Numbered from the stretch's first letter, positions 44,682-56,344 are shown. The stretch is DNA of 64,000 nt from Chrysaora quinquecirrha (GCA_014526335.1 JACTAT010000006.1:2186738-2250737); one strand, 5' to 3'. Numbers and translations: made by a program. Notes: a model not told the origin generated them from the sequence alone.

Positions 44682-45848
44682 TTAAAGTAGACTCATTTTC
44701 TCTTTAAATGTGTTAAACGCTGACATCCACACATCACTTTTCTCCATATCTGCCAAATCTGGCAATTGCTGGACCATTTTTGAGCAGAAATTGGTACTTG
44801 CTTCTCTTGGCAATAAAGAGGGTAAATGATCAATGGCAATTACTTGCAGTGGTTTGGCACCTTCACCGGCATCTATAACTCGCACTGGATCGGCAAATGT
44901 TGTTATGTCTGTTATAAATGGCAGAGGGTTGTTTGGGTTGCTTGTGTCACAGCTTACATCAACAACAACTGCAAGCTGTCTGTTGCTTGTCTGCAGCATG
45001 TTCTTTTGTAGGAATGGTGGAATGGGATCTGATTCCGGATTGAGAAAAATGCAATTCACAAAGATGTCAAAGTCAAGGATTTCCTGGAATGGTCCACCGC
45101 CGGCTGTCTCTTGTATATCCCACTTCACTACTTGCTCTTCTGGAAGCCCAATTTTCTCCAGAATCCTTGTTGCTCCCCTACCACATCTGCCAAGTGCCCC
45201 CATGACTAAAATCTTGGGTTTACCCTTTGAACTTTCATCCTGCTCCCAAACTTCATTCAGACATGACTTCAAGTGAGCCACAAATTCATCTTCTGTTGGG
45301 TAATGATAAGGGGTGGAAAATTTGGCTGGTTTCTTTAACTGTTGGTGTGTCCATAGCTCCACCCCTAGTGCTGCCCCCGCAGACCCTGCGAGGGGGCTGA
45401 ACTCTGCCACAGCTCTCCGCCCATCTTTGAAACACATGTACTCAACGTCTAGCAACGTGCCGCCGCCGGCTTTAAATCGATTCAGAAGATCTTTCCAGCC
45501 TTCTTGATTCTTGAAAACATGACCGAAAAATATATGCCGATGGGTGAGCGGAAAGGTATCTTGCGGTAGTTCTTTTATGCCAAGGATAAAAGCATCTTTC
45601 GGAGCTTCTCGCCACTTTCCACCAGGAACGAGCGTGCAACCGGCTAGGCCATATTCCTCATCTTGGAAAATACGCTGCTGGGATTTTTCGACTGTAACTT
45701 TGAAGCCAGCGTTCATGAGATCTTTGCAAGCTTGTGGCGTCAAAGGCGCTCTTGCTTCGTTAGGCTTGGTTTCCTCGCGTACCCAGAAGTGTAAAGATGA
45801 CATCGGAGTTTTGTTTGGACTCGCCATGATGGATTTTGAGGAAGACAT
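44682..45848 (-). CDS. LYS1-like: Stand-alone saccharopine dehydrogenase (NAD+, L-lysine-forming; LYS1 type), intronless
   Basis: 388 codons in a single exon, matching the ~373-aa fungal LYS1 architecture from end to end. N-terminal alanine-dehydrogenase/PNT-like domain: REETKPNEARAPLTP; the catalytic Lys in ILGIKELP and His in FFGHVFKNQ; then GSAGAALGVELW. NAD-binding domain: VMGALGRCGRGA, KWDIQE, VVDVSCDTSNPNNP and IDHLPSLLPREAS. The enzyme interconverts saccharopine with lysine and 2-oxoglutarate. Animals normally degrade lysine with the bifunctional AASS protein, which uses the glutamate-forming activity, so a separate LYS1-type enzyme is notable. Three N-terminal Met (1, 8, 16) are possible starts; the conserved part begins at about residue 18. 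An ETS-like GCGGAAGTG and an NRF1-like site lie within 125 bp upstream. Confidence 0.93.
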   Translation of the reverse strand: MSSSKSIMASPNKTPMSSLHFWVREETKPNEARAPLTPQACKDLMNAGFKVTVEKSQQRIFQDEEYGLAGCTLVPGGKWREAPKDAFILGIKELPQDTFPLTHRHIFFGHVFKNQEGWKDLLNRFKAGGGTLLDVEYMCFKDGRRAVAEFSPLAGSAGAALGVELWTHQQLKKPAKFSTPYHYPTEDEFVAHLKSCLNEVWEQDESSKGKPKILVMGALGRCGRGATRILEKIGLPEEQVVKWDIQETAGGGPFQEILDFDIFVNCIFLNPESDPIPPFLQKNMLQTSNRQLAVVVDVSCDTSNPNNPLPFITDITTFADPVRVIDAGEGAKPLQVIAIDHLPSLLPREASTNFCSKMVQQLPDLADMEKSDVWMSAFNTFKEKMSLL

Positions 45849-45902
45849 CGGACATTATTTATTGGACAAATGACAAAGGTGAAAAGTCATGTGGAACAAT
45901 TG

Positions 45903-45970
45903 ACGCGGAAGTGGACCGCCCACTGTGAGACCTTTTGTGACGTATATACTGTTTCTAAACGCATGCGCAT
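45903..45970 (-). promoter_or_regulatory. Putative promoter elements of the LYS1-like gene
   Basis: GCGGAAGTGG (about 45905) resembles an ETS site. ACGCATGCGCAT (45959-45970), read on the other strand, matches the NRF1 consensus at all but the last core position. Both lie 55-125 bp upstream of the start codon. Sequence match only. Confidence 0.35.
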
Positions 45971-46068
45971 GATTTGCCCCGTATTTGGGATTACTCTATT
46001 TTTGCGTCACCCTCTTTGTAAAATGTCTTCTCTCTTTTTCCCACACACTTATCTTTTTTATTCACCCC

Positions 46069-47959
46069 ATGTAATGTCTGTGCAGTACGGTGGGGATGTG
46101 CAGTACGGTGGCGGATGTTCAGTACGGTGGGGGATACCATGATTGCCGTGGGAGGCATCTTGCAGTACGGTGGGGATGTTCAGTACGGTGGGGATACCAT
46201 GATTGCCGTGGCGGATGTTCAGTACGGTGGGGGATACCATGATGACTGTGGGGATACCATGATTGCCGTGGGAGGCATCATGATTGCCGTGGCGGATATT
46301 CAGTACGGTGGGGGATACCATGATGACTGTGGGGATACCATGATTGCCGTGGGAGGCATCTTGGAGTACGGTGGGGATGTTCAGTACGGTGGGGATACCA
46401 TGATTGCCGTGGCGGATATTCAGTACGGTGGGGGATACCATGATGCCTGTGGGGGATACCATGATAGCCGTGGGAGGCATCATGATTGCCGTGGCGGATA
46501 TTCAGTACGGTGGGGGGATATCTCTGAGTACGGTGGGGGATGTTCAGTACGGTGGGGGTAAAATATGATCTCATCAACTAAATCATGGTAAATCAGAGAC
46601 GGGGGCTAAATAATTCTGCTTCAGTAACAATCGTCGAAACTCTCTCCATTTCAAGCGATATTCTTAGCTTCTCAAAGCTCAATGGGATACAAATGGGATA
46701 CAAGTACTTCGTTTCGCAAATTTTGGTTGATTTCAATACTCAAACTTTCTTGTTTCATTTTTTTCATTACCAAAGTGCTAAAGAGCTACTTTGCAGATTG
46801 ACGAAAATATCAAAATTTCTTTATACTAAACGGATCTCATGGAATAAAGGCGAATATGTGAAAAAGATGTTTTCACTGTTTAAAAGAACAGCATTTCATG
46901 CATAATTTTGCTGTGGCAAATGCAATTTTAACAAGTATTTGCTGGCAAGCTTTTGAAAACTTAAACGAAACAAGATCTTGTACCTTGAGGCTTACAAAAG
47001 ACGTTGGTTGAAGTGTAACGTAACCTCTCCAATTGTGGCTCCAATAACAATCACACAATTTGTCTTCTTTGAAGAGCTTTACATTGTGGGATGCGTTTAT
47101 AAGTTGCAAATACTTGTAATATTCATCTTACCAGATTTCAACTAAATACAGTACTAAATGAAACCTCCTACGAAAACAGAGACATTTTCATAAATGTTGA
47201 TGTCGCTCGTTAAACTTTATCATTCAAGTTAAAATGAATTGTCCAGAGTTTCAGCAATATTTTTGGGTTTTGAGTATCATTCTAATTGTGTAACAAATGG
47301 ACCGCTAACTCAAGCAATACTTGCTCAATGCACCAAGTAAGGCTAGCAGTTTGAGTGGAGTATCGCTTGAAATGGAGAGAGGCTCGACGATTGTTACTGA
47401 AGCAGAATTATTTAGCCCCCGTCTCTGATTTACCATGATTTAGTTGATGAGATCATATTTTACCCCCACCGTACTGAACATCCCCCACCGTACTCAGAGA
47501 TATCCCCCCACCGTACTGAATATCCGCCACGGCAATCATGATGCCTCCCCACGGCTATCATGGTATCCCCCCACAGGCATCATGGTATCCCCCCACCGTA
47601 CTGAATATCCGCCACGGCAATCATGGTATCCCCACCGTACTGAACATCCCCACCGTACTCCAAGATGCCTCCCACGGCAATCATGGTATCCCCACAGTCA
47701 TCATGGTATCCCCCACCGTACTGAATATCCGCCACGGCAATCATGATGCCTCCCCACGGCAATCATGGTATCCCCACAGTCATCATGGTATCCCCCACCG
47801 TACTGAACATCCGCCACGGCAATCATGGTATCCCCCACCGTACTGAACATCCCCACCGTACTGCAAGATGCCTTCCCTACGGCAATCATGGTATCCCCCA
47901 CCGTACTGAACATCCGCCACCGTACTGCACATCCCCACCGTACTGCACAGACATTACAT
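46069..47959. mobile_element. Fold-back element with tandem-repeat arms (element B)
   Basis: Starts ATGTAATGTCTGTGCAGTAC and ends in the inverse. The left arm (to about 46666) repeats CAGTACGGTGGGGGATACCA and CATGATTGCCGTGGGAGG units, and the right arm (from about 47357) is its inverse. The inner parts of both arms are unique sequence (AGACGGGGGCTAAATAATTC). The loop is about 690 bp with no credible gene. The terminal motif TAATGTCTGTGCAG matches element A (TAATGTCTGCGCAG), so A and B belong to one family although their arm units differ. No target duplication was found. Confidence 0.75.
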
Positions 47960-48085
47960 TTTTACTTCACTTTCAGATTTTGTTGTACTGTTTTGTTTTG
48001 GTTTCTTTTATTAGAGTGGGCAAAGGTTTTCCAACAAAAACACAGCTTCATGACAAGTTTAATTCAACCCGATAAATTTCATAAT

Positions 48086-51000
48086 GGCTATCTCTAAAAT
48101 ATGGATTATGGAATGATGGAGTGGAATGATGGAATGATGGAATGGAATGATGGAATGGTATCAAAATGCATAAATGCAAAAGAAAAGCAATTTCCAAACA
48201 CATTGCGACAATATTTTTAATTTTGAAAGTATAATGAAACAAAAACAGAGCCATTCCATATTTTAGAAAAATATGGAATGGCGAATTTTCTCAAAAATTA
48301 CTCGCTTCTTTTTGCTGAAACCTTCCCCCAAGGGTTGTATATGCCTTACAAACACATCTGAGTAGAAATTAAGAAGATTTGGAGTCGATTGAAGGAATAA
48401 TAAGGCCATTCCATATTTTAGAAAAATATGGAATGGCGAATTTTCTCAAAAATTACTCGCTTCCTTTTGCTGAAACTTTCCCCCAAGGGTTGTATATGCC
48501 TTACAAACACATCTGAGTAGAAATTAAGAAGATTTGGAGTCGATTGAAGGAATAATAAGGCCATTCCATATTTTAGAAAAATATGGAATGGCGAATTTTC
48601 TCAAAAATTACTCGCTTCTTTTTGCTGAAACCTTCCCCCTAGGGTTGTATATGCCTTACAAACACATCTGAGTAGAAATTAAGAAGATTTGGAGTCAATT
48701 GAAGGAATAATAAGGCCATTCCATATTTTAGAAAAATATGGAATGGCGAATTCTCAAAATTACTCGCTTCTTCTTGCTGAAACCTTCCCCCTAGGGTTGT
48801 ATATGCCTTACAAACACATCTGAGTAGAAATTAAGAAGATTTGGAGTCGATTGAAGGAATAATAAGGCCATTCCATATTTTAGAAAAATATGGAATGGCG
48901 AATTTTCTCAAAATTACTCGCTTCCTTTTGCTGAAACCTTCCCCAAGGGTTGTATATGCCTTACAAACACAGAGTAGAAATTAAGAAGATTTGGAGTCGA
49001 TTGAAGGAATAATAAGGCCATTCCATATTTTAGAAAAATATGGAATGGCGAATTTTCTCAAAAATTACTCGCTTCCTCTTGCTGAAACTTTCCCCCAAGG
49101 GTTGTATATGCCTTACAAACACATCTGAGTAGAAATTAAGAAGATTTGGAGTCGATTGAAGGAATAATAAGGCCATTCCATATTTTAGAAAAATATGGAA
49201 TGGCGAATTTTCTCAAAATTACTCGCTTCTTTTGCTGAAACCTTCCCCTAGGGTTGTATATGCCTTACAAACACATCTGAGTAGAAATTAAGAAGATTTG
49301 GAGTCAATTGAAGGAATAATAAGGCCATTCCATATTTTAGAAAAATATGGAATGGCGAATTTTCTCAAAAATTACTCGCTTCTTTTTGCTGAAACCTTCC
49401 CCCAAGGGTTGTATATGCCTTACAAACACATCTGAGTAGAAATTAAGAAGATTTGGAGTCAATTGAAGGAATAATAAGGCCATTCCATATTTTAGAAAAA
49501 TATGGAATGGCGAATTTTCTAAAAATTACTCGCTTCTTTTGCTGAAACCTTCCCGCTAGGGTTGTATAAGCCTTATAAACACACCCGAGTAGAAATTATC
49601 TCAAAATCGAGAAATACTAGACGGAAGCTTGAAACATGATTCTCAAGGAAGATGCTAATTTCCAAGTTGAGCACTGCTGTACTGGGCGGCCATAACCACT
49701 GTGGTCTGGTCTGATTGATAATTTGACGGATCCACTTGAAAAATCCAGACTAATGGCGACGCAAATATGCAATCATTCATATCACATTTCTAAATATGGT
49801 AGGCTATCTGTAAAACAAGGAATCGTTAAATTATTGATGCAGTGCATAGGTTAACTATGGTAAAACGCACAAATCGAAAGTTTGACATAAATAATGTTCG
49901 AATTCGATGACTTGATTTTGCAAGTTTTTCTCACTCGCATATATACTTTAGTTGACCAAAAAAATACCAACTTTCACAACTCCTTCAATCTACTCCAAAC
50001 CAAACCTTGATTATTTATTCTCAGATGTGTTGGAAAGTTTTATTTTACCCCTGGATGAAGGTTTCAGGATAAAGAAGCAAGTAATTTTTGAAAAACTTCG
50101 CCATTCCATATTTTTCTAAAATATGGAATGGCCTTATTATTCCTTCAATTGACTCCAAATCTTCTTAATTTCTACTCAGATGTGTTTGTAAGGCATATAC
50201 AACCCTAGGGGAAGGTTTTAGAAAAACAAGCGAGTAATTTTTGAGAAAATTCGCCATTCCATATTTTTCTAAAATATGGAATGGCCTTATTATTCCTTCA
50301 ATTGACTCCAAATCTTCTTAATTTCTACTCAGATGTGTTTGTAAGGCTTATACAACCCTAGCGGGAAGGTTTCAGCAAAAAGAAGCGAGTAATTTTTGAG
50401 AAAATTCGCCATTCCATATTTTTCTAAAATATGGAATGGCCTTATTATTCCTTCAATTGACTCCAAATCTTCTTAATTTCTACTCAGATGTGTTTGTAAG
50501 GCATATACAACCCTAGGGGGAAGGTTTCAGCAAAAAGAAGCGAGTAATTTTGAGAAAATTCGCCATTCCATATTTTTCTAAAATATGGAATGGCCTTATT
50601 ATTCCTTCAATTGACTCCAAATCTTCTTAATTTCTACTCAGATGTGTTTGTAAGGCATATACAACCCTAGGGGAAGGTTTCAGCAAAAAGAAGCGAGTAA
50701 TTTTGAGAAAATTCGCCATTCCATATTTTTCTAAAATATGGAATGGCCTTATTATTCCTTCAATTGACTCCAAATCTTCTTAATTTCTACTCAGATGTGT
50801 TTGTAAGGCATATACAACCCTAGGGGGAAGGTTTCAGCAAAAACAAGCGAGTAATTTTTGAGAAAATTCGCCATTCCATATTTTTCTAAAATATGGAATG
50901 GCCTTATTATTCCTTCAATTGACTCCAAATCTTCTTAATTTCTACTCAGATGTGTTTGTAGGGCATATACAACCCTAGGGGGAAGGTTTCAACAAAAAGA

Positions 51001-51532
51001 AGCGAGTAATTTTTGAGAAAATTCGCCATTCCATATTTTTCTAAAATATGGAATGGCCTTATTATTCCTTCAATCGACTCCAAATCTTCTTAATTTCTAC
51101 TCAGATGTGTTTGTAAGGCATATACAACCCTTGGGGGAAAGTTTCAGCAAAAGGAAGCGAGTAATTTTTGAGAAAATTCGCCATTCCATATTTTTCTAAA
51201 ATATGGAATGGCCTTATTATTCCTTCAATCGACTCCAAATCTTCTTAATTTCTACTCAGATGTGTTTGTAAGGCATATACAACCCTTGGGGGAAGGTTTC
51301 AGCAAAAAGAAGCGAGTAATTTTTGAGAAAATTCGCCATTCCATATTTTTCTAAAATATGGAATGGCTCTGTTTTTGTTTCATTATACTTTCAAAATTAA
51401 AAATATTGTCGCAATGTGTTTGGAAATTGCTTTTCTTTTGCATTTATGCATTTTGATACCATTCCATCATTCCATTCCATCATTCCATCATTCCATCTCC
51501 ATCATTCCATAATCCATATTTTAGAGATAGCC
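48086..51532. mobile_element. Fold-back element with nine hairpin units per arm (element C)
   Basis: Starts GGCTATCTCTAAAATATGG and ends in its exact inverse. Inside the ends both arms carry GGAATGATGG repeats, then a unique 80-bp stretch, then nine copies of a ~155-bp unit (left about 48250-49610, right about 50095-51370 inverted). The central loop of about 480 bp is non-coding. Each unit contains a hairpin with arms CCATTCCATATTTT and its inverse around AGA/TCT. No coding capacity and no clear target duplication; a small palindrome GTAGCCTTACTAAGGCTAC adjoins the right end. Confidence 0.85.
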
Positions 51533-52819
51533 GTAGCCTTACTAAGGCTACGCCCTGTGGTACGAAAAGGAAACAATTTTCCTGCGGCGCCGCAAGCTTA
51601 TTTTGACTGTTTCATGGTCTCTGCGGAGGCACATTTCACACTTAATCTTTGCCCTCAATCAGGGCGACTTCAAAAAATTTAGGCCGTCGCGACCACTTTG
51701 TCTCTGCGCTGCTCGTCACAGAAGACGAGTTGCACGATATCCAATATAATTCATTTCAACAACAAGTAAGAGTTCAGGAACAGAATTATGATGAGTTTAT
51801 TTTTCTAACTTCCATCGTTCAGCTGAAATTCTTGACTAATGTAACAATACCCTCAACCAGGGCGACACCCCTCTACAATACCCAAAACCCGAGCTAGAAA
51901 AATGGCAAAACCCGTTACCCGTTAAATATACTTGACCGAAAACCCACACGTTTTTTCGGAGAAACCCGAAAACCCGAAGGCGAAATCGGCCAAACCCGCA
52001 ACCCGTGAAATCCCAAAGCCCCCCCACCTTGGCACTTATTTCAAAAGTTACATTAAAGAAGAGGCACTCTGTATTTAGAATGTCATGAACATGCAGTCTA
52101 ATATTCAGTCTAATATTCGGATGAACCGGTTGCTGTTGAATTCTTCTTTGCAAGAACCTGCACGACTATCAAAGCCGAACCAGCCTAATGCCTAAAGCGC
52201 AGCTCAATCCTGAGCGAGACGCTTATCGTTCGAGAGAGGGTACTTAAATATTCCCTTTGATGTTCTCGGCTCGCCCCCGAAAAGAGACGGGAAACAACGG
52301 GAAACAAGTACTCTACTGCTGAAATACGACGGAAAAATCAGATTGAAATAGGGATTATCAGTGAGAAAAACGCAGAAACTCAACTTCAGTACAGAGCAAT
52401 GAAAAAAAAAACGTAAAATTGTCTAATTTTTTATTTGTTTCAACAATGTCTTATCTACAATTTTCAAATTCTATAAGTATAACATTCCTCAAAGGGCAAC
52501 GAACTACACTTGAATTCCTTCTGCGATTCGCAATATAACTTCTCTTTTTATAGCGTTATAATCTTTCAGACACTGTTATCTATGCACAGTTATATAATGC
52601 TAGTATAGCTGAATTAATCAATATTATAATATACAGTATATTTTGCTCGTATTCGCAGCTACATCGCTCACCGAATGTGTAGTTTTCTTCAGGGTACTTG
52701 TAACGTCTTTTTCTTCTTTACTCTTCTTCTAACGTATGAATGAATGTTATTTTTTTCATTTTTCCTGAGATTTGCGTCATTTCAGTTTGTACCAGTCGAT
52801 TATGGTCCAGTCGAACTTC
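51533..52819. other. Non-coding spacer right of element C
   Basis: Begins with the palindrome at 51533-51551. It contains an AAACCCG-rich degenerate repeat (51890-52020) similar to the inverse of 54000-54190, and the 3' flank of the His/Gly-rich gene, with a possible AATAAA (minus strand) near 52428. No gene seen. Confidence 0.4.
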
Positions 52820-53671
52820 TTACTTCTTCTTGTGTCCTCCGTCAGCGCCGACTCCCCAGGTTTCCCCATCGCAGCACTCTCCACCGACTACTTTTGACTC
52901 ATGGTGTACTATTGGTGCTTGGTGGTAAACATTAGGTGGTGTGGACACATGAACTGGTGGGGCAGCTGGCCCGGCGTGAACTACAGGCACAGATGCTGGC
53001 ATATGGACGTATGGTGTGTGTGGGCCAATGTGGCGGATGGGAGCATGAGAGTTGACATGAACTTGAGGTACGTGTGGTGGGACATGGATTGGTGGTCGGT
53101 GGATTCCCAAATGAACTGGTGGAGCATTTGGTCCAATGTGTACTGGAGGTGAATGGCTGTGTACATATGTGGTGTGGTCATGAGCTTCATGGAAATCACC
53201 ATCATCATGTCCGAAATCACCTCCGTGTCCGAATCCAACATCTCCACCATGTCCGAATCCAATATCTCCACCATGTCCGAATCCAACATCTCCACCATGA
53301 CCGAAGCCAATATCTCCACCATGTCCGAATCCAACATCACCGTGTCCGAAACCAACATCTCCGCCATGTCCAAAGCCGATTTCTCCGCCATGTCCGAATC
53401 CAGCATCTCCGCCATGTACAAATCCACCGTCTCCACCGTGTCCAAATCCGATGTCTCCACCGTGTCCGAAGCCAGCATCTCCGTGTCCAAATCCATGGCC
53501 AAATCCTATATCTCCGTGGCCGAATCCATGGCCGAATCCACCGCCATCAAAACCATGACCATCTCCGCCGATGTCGAATCTCTTTTTCGCCTTTTTCGCG
53601 GACTTTTTCACAGGCTTACAGTTAGCCGTAACTAAAAGCACAGCAGCGATTATTGCGAACACTTTGGCCAT
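52820..53671 (-). CDS. Secreted His/Gly-rich repeat protein, intronless
   Basis: 283 residues. A clear signal peptide (MAKVFAIIAAVLLVTANC) is followed by a basic stretch (KPVKKSAKKAKKRFD) that could be a propeptide with a dibasic cleavage site. Residues ~35-155 are about 14 copies of an octamer GFGHGGD(I/V/A). Residues ~170-255 are a Pro/His module repeating P-x-VH-x2-P (PPVHIGPNAPPVHL, PPIHVPPHVPQVHV). The tail has the only Cys pair (GGECCDGETWG) and ends HKKK. The His density suggests metal binding or pH-responsive assembly, as in structural or adhesive extracellular proteins. No family is recognised; function is inference. Codon-level periodicity makes long antisense frames, which are shadows. 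Confidence 0.85.
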   Translation of the reverse strand: MAKVFAIIAAVLLVTANCKPVKKSAKKAKKRFDIGGDGHGFDGGGFGHGFGHGDIGFGHGFGHGDAGFGHGGDIGFGHGGDGGFVHGGDAGFGHGGEIGFGHGGDVGFGHGDVGFGHGGDIGFGHGGDVGFGHGGDIGFGHGGDVGFGHGGDFGHDDGDFHEAHDHTTYVHSHSPPVHIGPNAPPVHLGIHRPPIHVPPHVPQVHVNSHAPIRHIGPHTPYVHMPASVPVVHAGPAAPPVHVSTPPNVYHQAPIVHHESKVVGGECCDGETWGVGADGGHKKK

Positions 53672-55695
53672 TGTGTCTCGTGTTTGTAGAGCTCCTACCG
53701 TGGCAAAAGGGGAGCAAAAATGTACAGTGGAGCCAAAGCTCTGTCTCAGGTCTTAGCTCATTGCAGCTTAACGTCAGTGGTTTGAGGTCAATAGTTCAGT
53801 GAGCAACGCATGAAAACCATGCCTCTCAGACGGGCAACCATTCTCTATTGACCGATTCAAGACGGGGGCCCATAGACAACACAACGACAACACAACATAG
53901 AAATTTCAGACCAAATTCTGCGCAAATTGGATCTGTACCATTAAAAGGCACTAAAAACCAAAATATTGAATTCTGGTCTTTTTAGCGAGGGTACAAAAAT
54001 TATATAACAAGCGGAGTTTTGTCGTTGGTTTTGCGGTTTAGAAGGGTGTTTGGGTTTTAGGGTTACACGGTTTTGCCTTTATTGTGCCTCGGGTTTTCGA
54101 TTGTTCCGAAAAATTACGCGGCTTCTCGGCTTTGAAAATCTCATCGGTGAACGGTTTGACGGCATTACGGCATTTTTGGATAATTTTTCAGGTTTTTGAT
54201 TAAGATTTTGCATTTTTCAGACTGAATGCCGACTCAGTGATGCTAGAGGTTAGCCCGCAATGAAAGCAAAAATTGTCATGGGAGGAAAAGGTCTCAAAAA
54301 CTTGAAGAGAACATCAAAAGTTGAGTAAAATAGAGTTTTAATAGATTCTGTGCAATATTTGTGAAAACGGAGACTTAACGATAGTGCCATATGGTTTTGT
54401 TCAAAATATCGCACGGTTATTACATATGGCATAAGTTGAAAACTGTCAAATTAATTTAGTGTCTTAGATGAGTTTTCAAGCCCTAAGAAGTGCGAATAAT
54501 CAGTAATTCGTTCAGATATGAAAATTTACACTTTCCAGACTCGTTTGGTTAATCAGGGCTCGGTCAATCGATGATGCACTATACTGGAATCTGTCCAACC
54601 TCTCTCTATATCAGAACAAGAAGCACTTTCAATGCTACATTTGATTATCGATTCTCTCTGGATCTTTCCATCGAGGTCCATTACAAAGGGTACGCTAATT
54701 TTAATAAGCAGCTGCTTAATAAGCTACTATAGGGCAAGACTAAACTTAACATTAAGCAATGTGCGGGCTCAATTGAATTGCTGTAAGCAACTAAGAAGTC
54801 AAACAACCAAGATGCAACATTCTTGTCAAAGTATTATGTTAGTGTTAAAAGATATAAAGCCTTTGGGGAACGTATTTTTACTTATTGTCTTCCAAAAGTC
54901 TTGCGTTGTGGGTCTAACAGTTGATGGTTTTGACCAGCGAAGTCAGGAGTGGTTGTTAGGCACAAAAAATTTTAAGCAATTTTGAGGGCTGAAATGTCCA
55001 AAATTTTAAACAACCTTGAGGGCTGGATAAAAGTCTAATTCCTTGTTTAAAAAAAGTGTAGTTAATTGCAACCAGTCTTTCACTTTCATCCTTACTCATA
55101 CTTTTTGGCACCTTTAATTACCAGAGGGTTTTTAACTACTGCTAGAAAATACTTAGCCTTTGCTTAAATACACGTTTTTTATTTTTGTTAGAGCAACATT
55201 TGTAAGAAGTGTCAGTTTGTAATTTGGGTAAAATTTTTCTGCTTTTTTAAACTACTCGAGCTAAATGCCAAAAGAGTCTCACAGGTTAAAGCCTTTGCCT
55301 GGAAACACACTGTAAACTTTATTTTGAGAAGGTTAGGGGGTGACATGGTGGTGAGAAATTGTTCTGAAAATAGGAAACATGCAGGGTTATTAGAGTTAAT
55401 ATTGAAACCAAGTGTTCTTTCTTAAGTATTCATACAACAGCCTGTATAGACATCACCAGCATTGGAAACTTTTCTTCGTCCCCCATCATAAAATAGAACC
55501 ACAGTCAAAGTTTATATCAAATTGTTTATGCACCCACGAATGATTTATCTACCGATGCGAGTGCCTTCTTTGCAAATCATCCAATTCATGCCTTGTAAGA
55601 GGCCTATTTTACTGATACATTTCTAGGGGATAGGGCATGACTAACTTAGACATAGCAATGTTTTAAAGCTTGAGTATTTCTCTTTCAGGAATAAG
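53672..55695. other. Upstream region of the His/Gly-rich gene and spacer
   Basis: No confident exon. 54000-54190 is a G/T-rich degenerate repeat (TGGGTTTTAGGGTTACACGG). The first COX5A exon(s), which must exist upstream of 60189, were sought here without success. Confidence 0.35.
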
Positions 55696-56140
55696 TTGAT
55701 TCAGGTGATCACGATTGCTTTGAAGGGTGATTGATTGTGTGACTGTTTGACTAACTGTGTGACTGTTTTGCTTGATTGGCGCGATTGACTGATTGGATTG
55801 ATTTAATTTGATTCAGATGATCACGATTGCTTTGAAGGGTGATTGATTGTGTGACTGTTTGACTAACTGTGTGACTGTTTCGCTTGATTGGCGCGATTGA
55901 CTGATTGGATTGATTTACGTTGATTCAGATGATCACGATTTCTCGAAGGGTGATTGATTGTGTGACTGTTTGACTAACTGTGCGACTGTTTTGCTTGATT
56001 GGCGCGATTGACTGATTGGATTTATTAAATTTGATTCAGATTATCACGATTGCTTTGACAGGCTGATTGATTGTGTGACTGTTTCTGTTTGACTAACTGT
56101 GTGATTGTTTGGCCTGATTGGAGCGATTGACTGATTCGGC
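55696..56140. repeat. Four tandem copies of a ~111-bp unit
   Basis: Units start TTGATTCAG.TGATCACGAT at 55696, 55808, 55919 and 56031 and contain GATTGATTGTGTGACTGTTT and GATTGGCGCGATTGACTGAT. Period 111-112 bp. Located 200 bp before the assembly gap. Confidence 0.9.
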
Positions 56141-56344
56141 TACTAACTTTTTAATATAATTGGAGTCTTTTAGGGAGGTATGATGGGAAATATGTAGTTC
56201 TTCGGTATTGAGTTGTAGCTATTAACCGTCTTGTTCTTGAAAGAGATAAACTTAGATTTTCTATCTTAAGTTTGTTCCTTTTTAGTGGCTGTTGTTGGGG
56301 AAGTCTTGAAGGGGAAGAACCGCAAGAAAGGAAGAGGAAAGACT

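Noticed and set aside
45544..45873. Plus-strand frames opposite the saccharopine dehydrogenase gene
   Set aside because: Shadows of a well-supported 388-codon gene on the minus strand.
53074..53635. Long plus-strand frames opposite the His/Gly-rich gene (also minus 52981-53502)
   Set aside because: Shadow frames created by the 24-bp coding repeat; the frame with signal peptide and coherent modules is 53671-52820 minus.
54632..54690. Candidate COX5A first exon (ATG near 54632 followed by GGTACG)
   Set aside because: The encoded peptide lacks the basic amphipathic character of a mitochondrial targeting sequence, and the phase does not clearly fit the exon at 60189.
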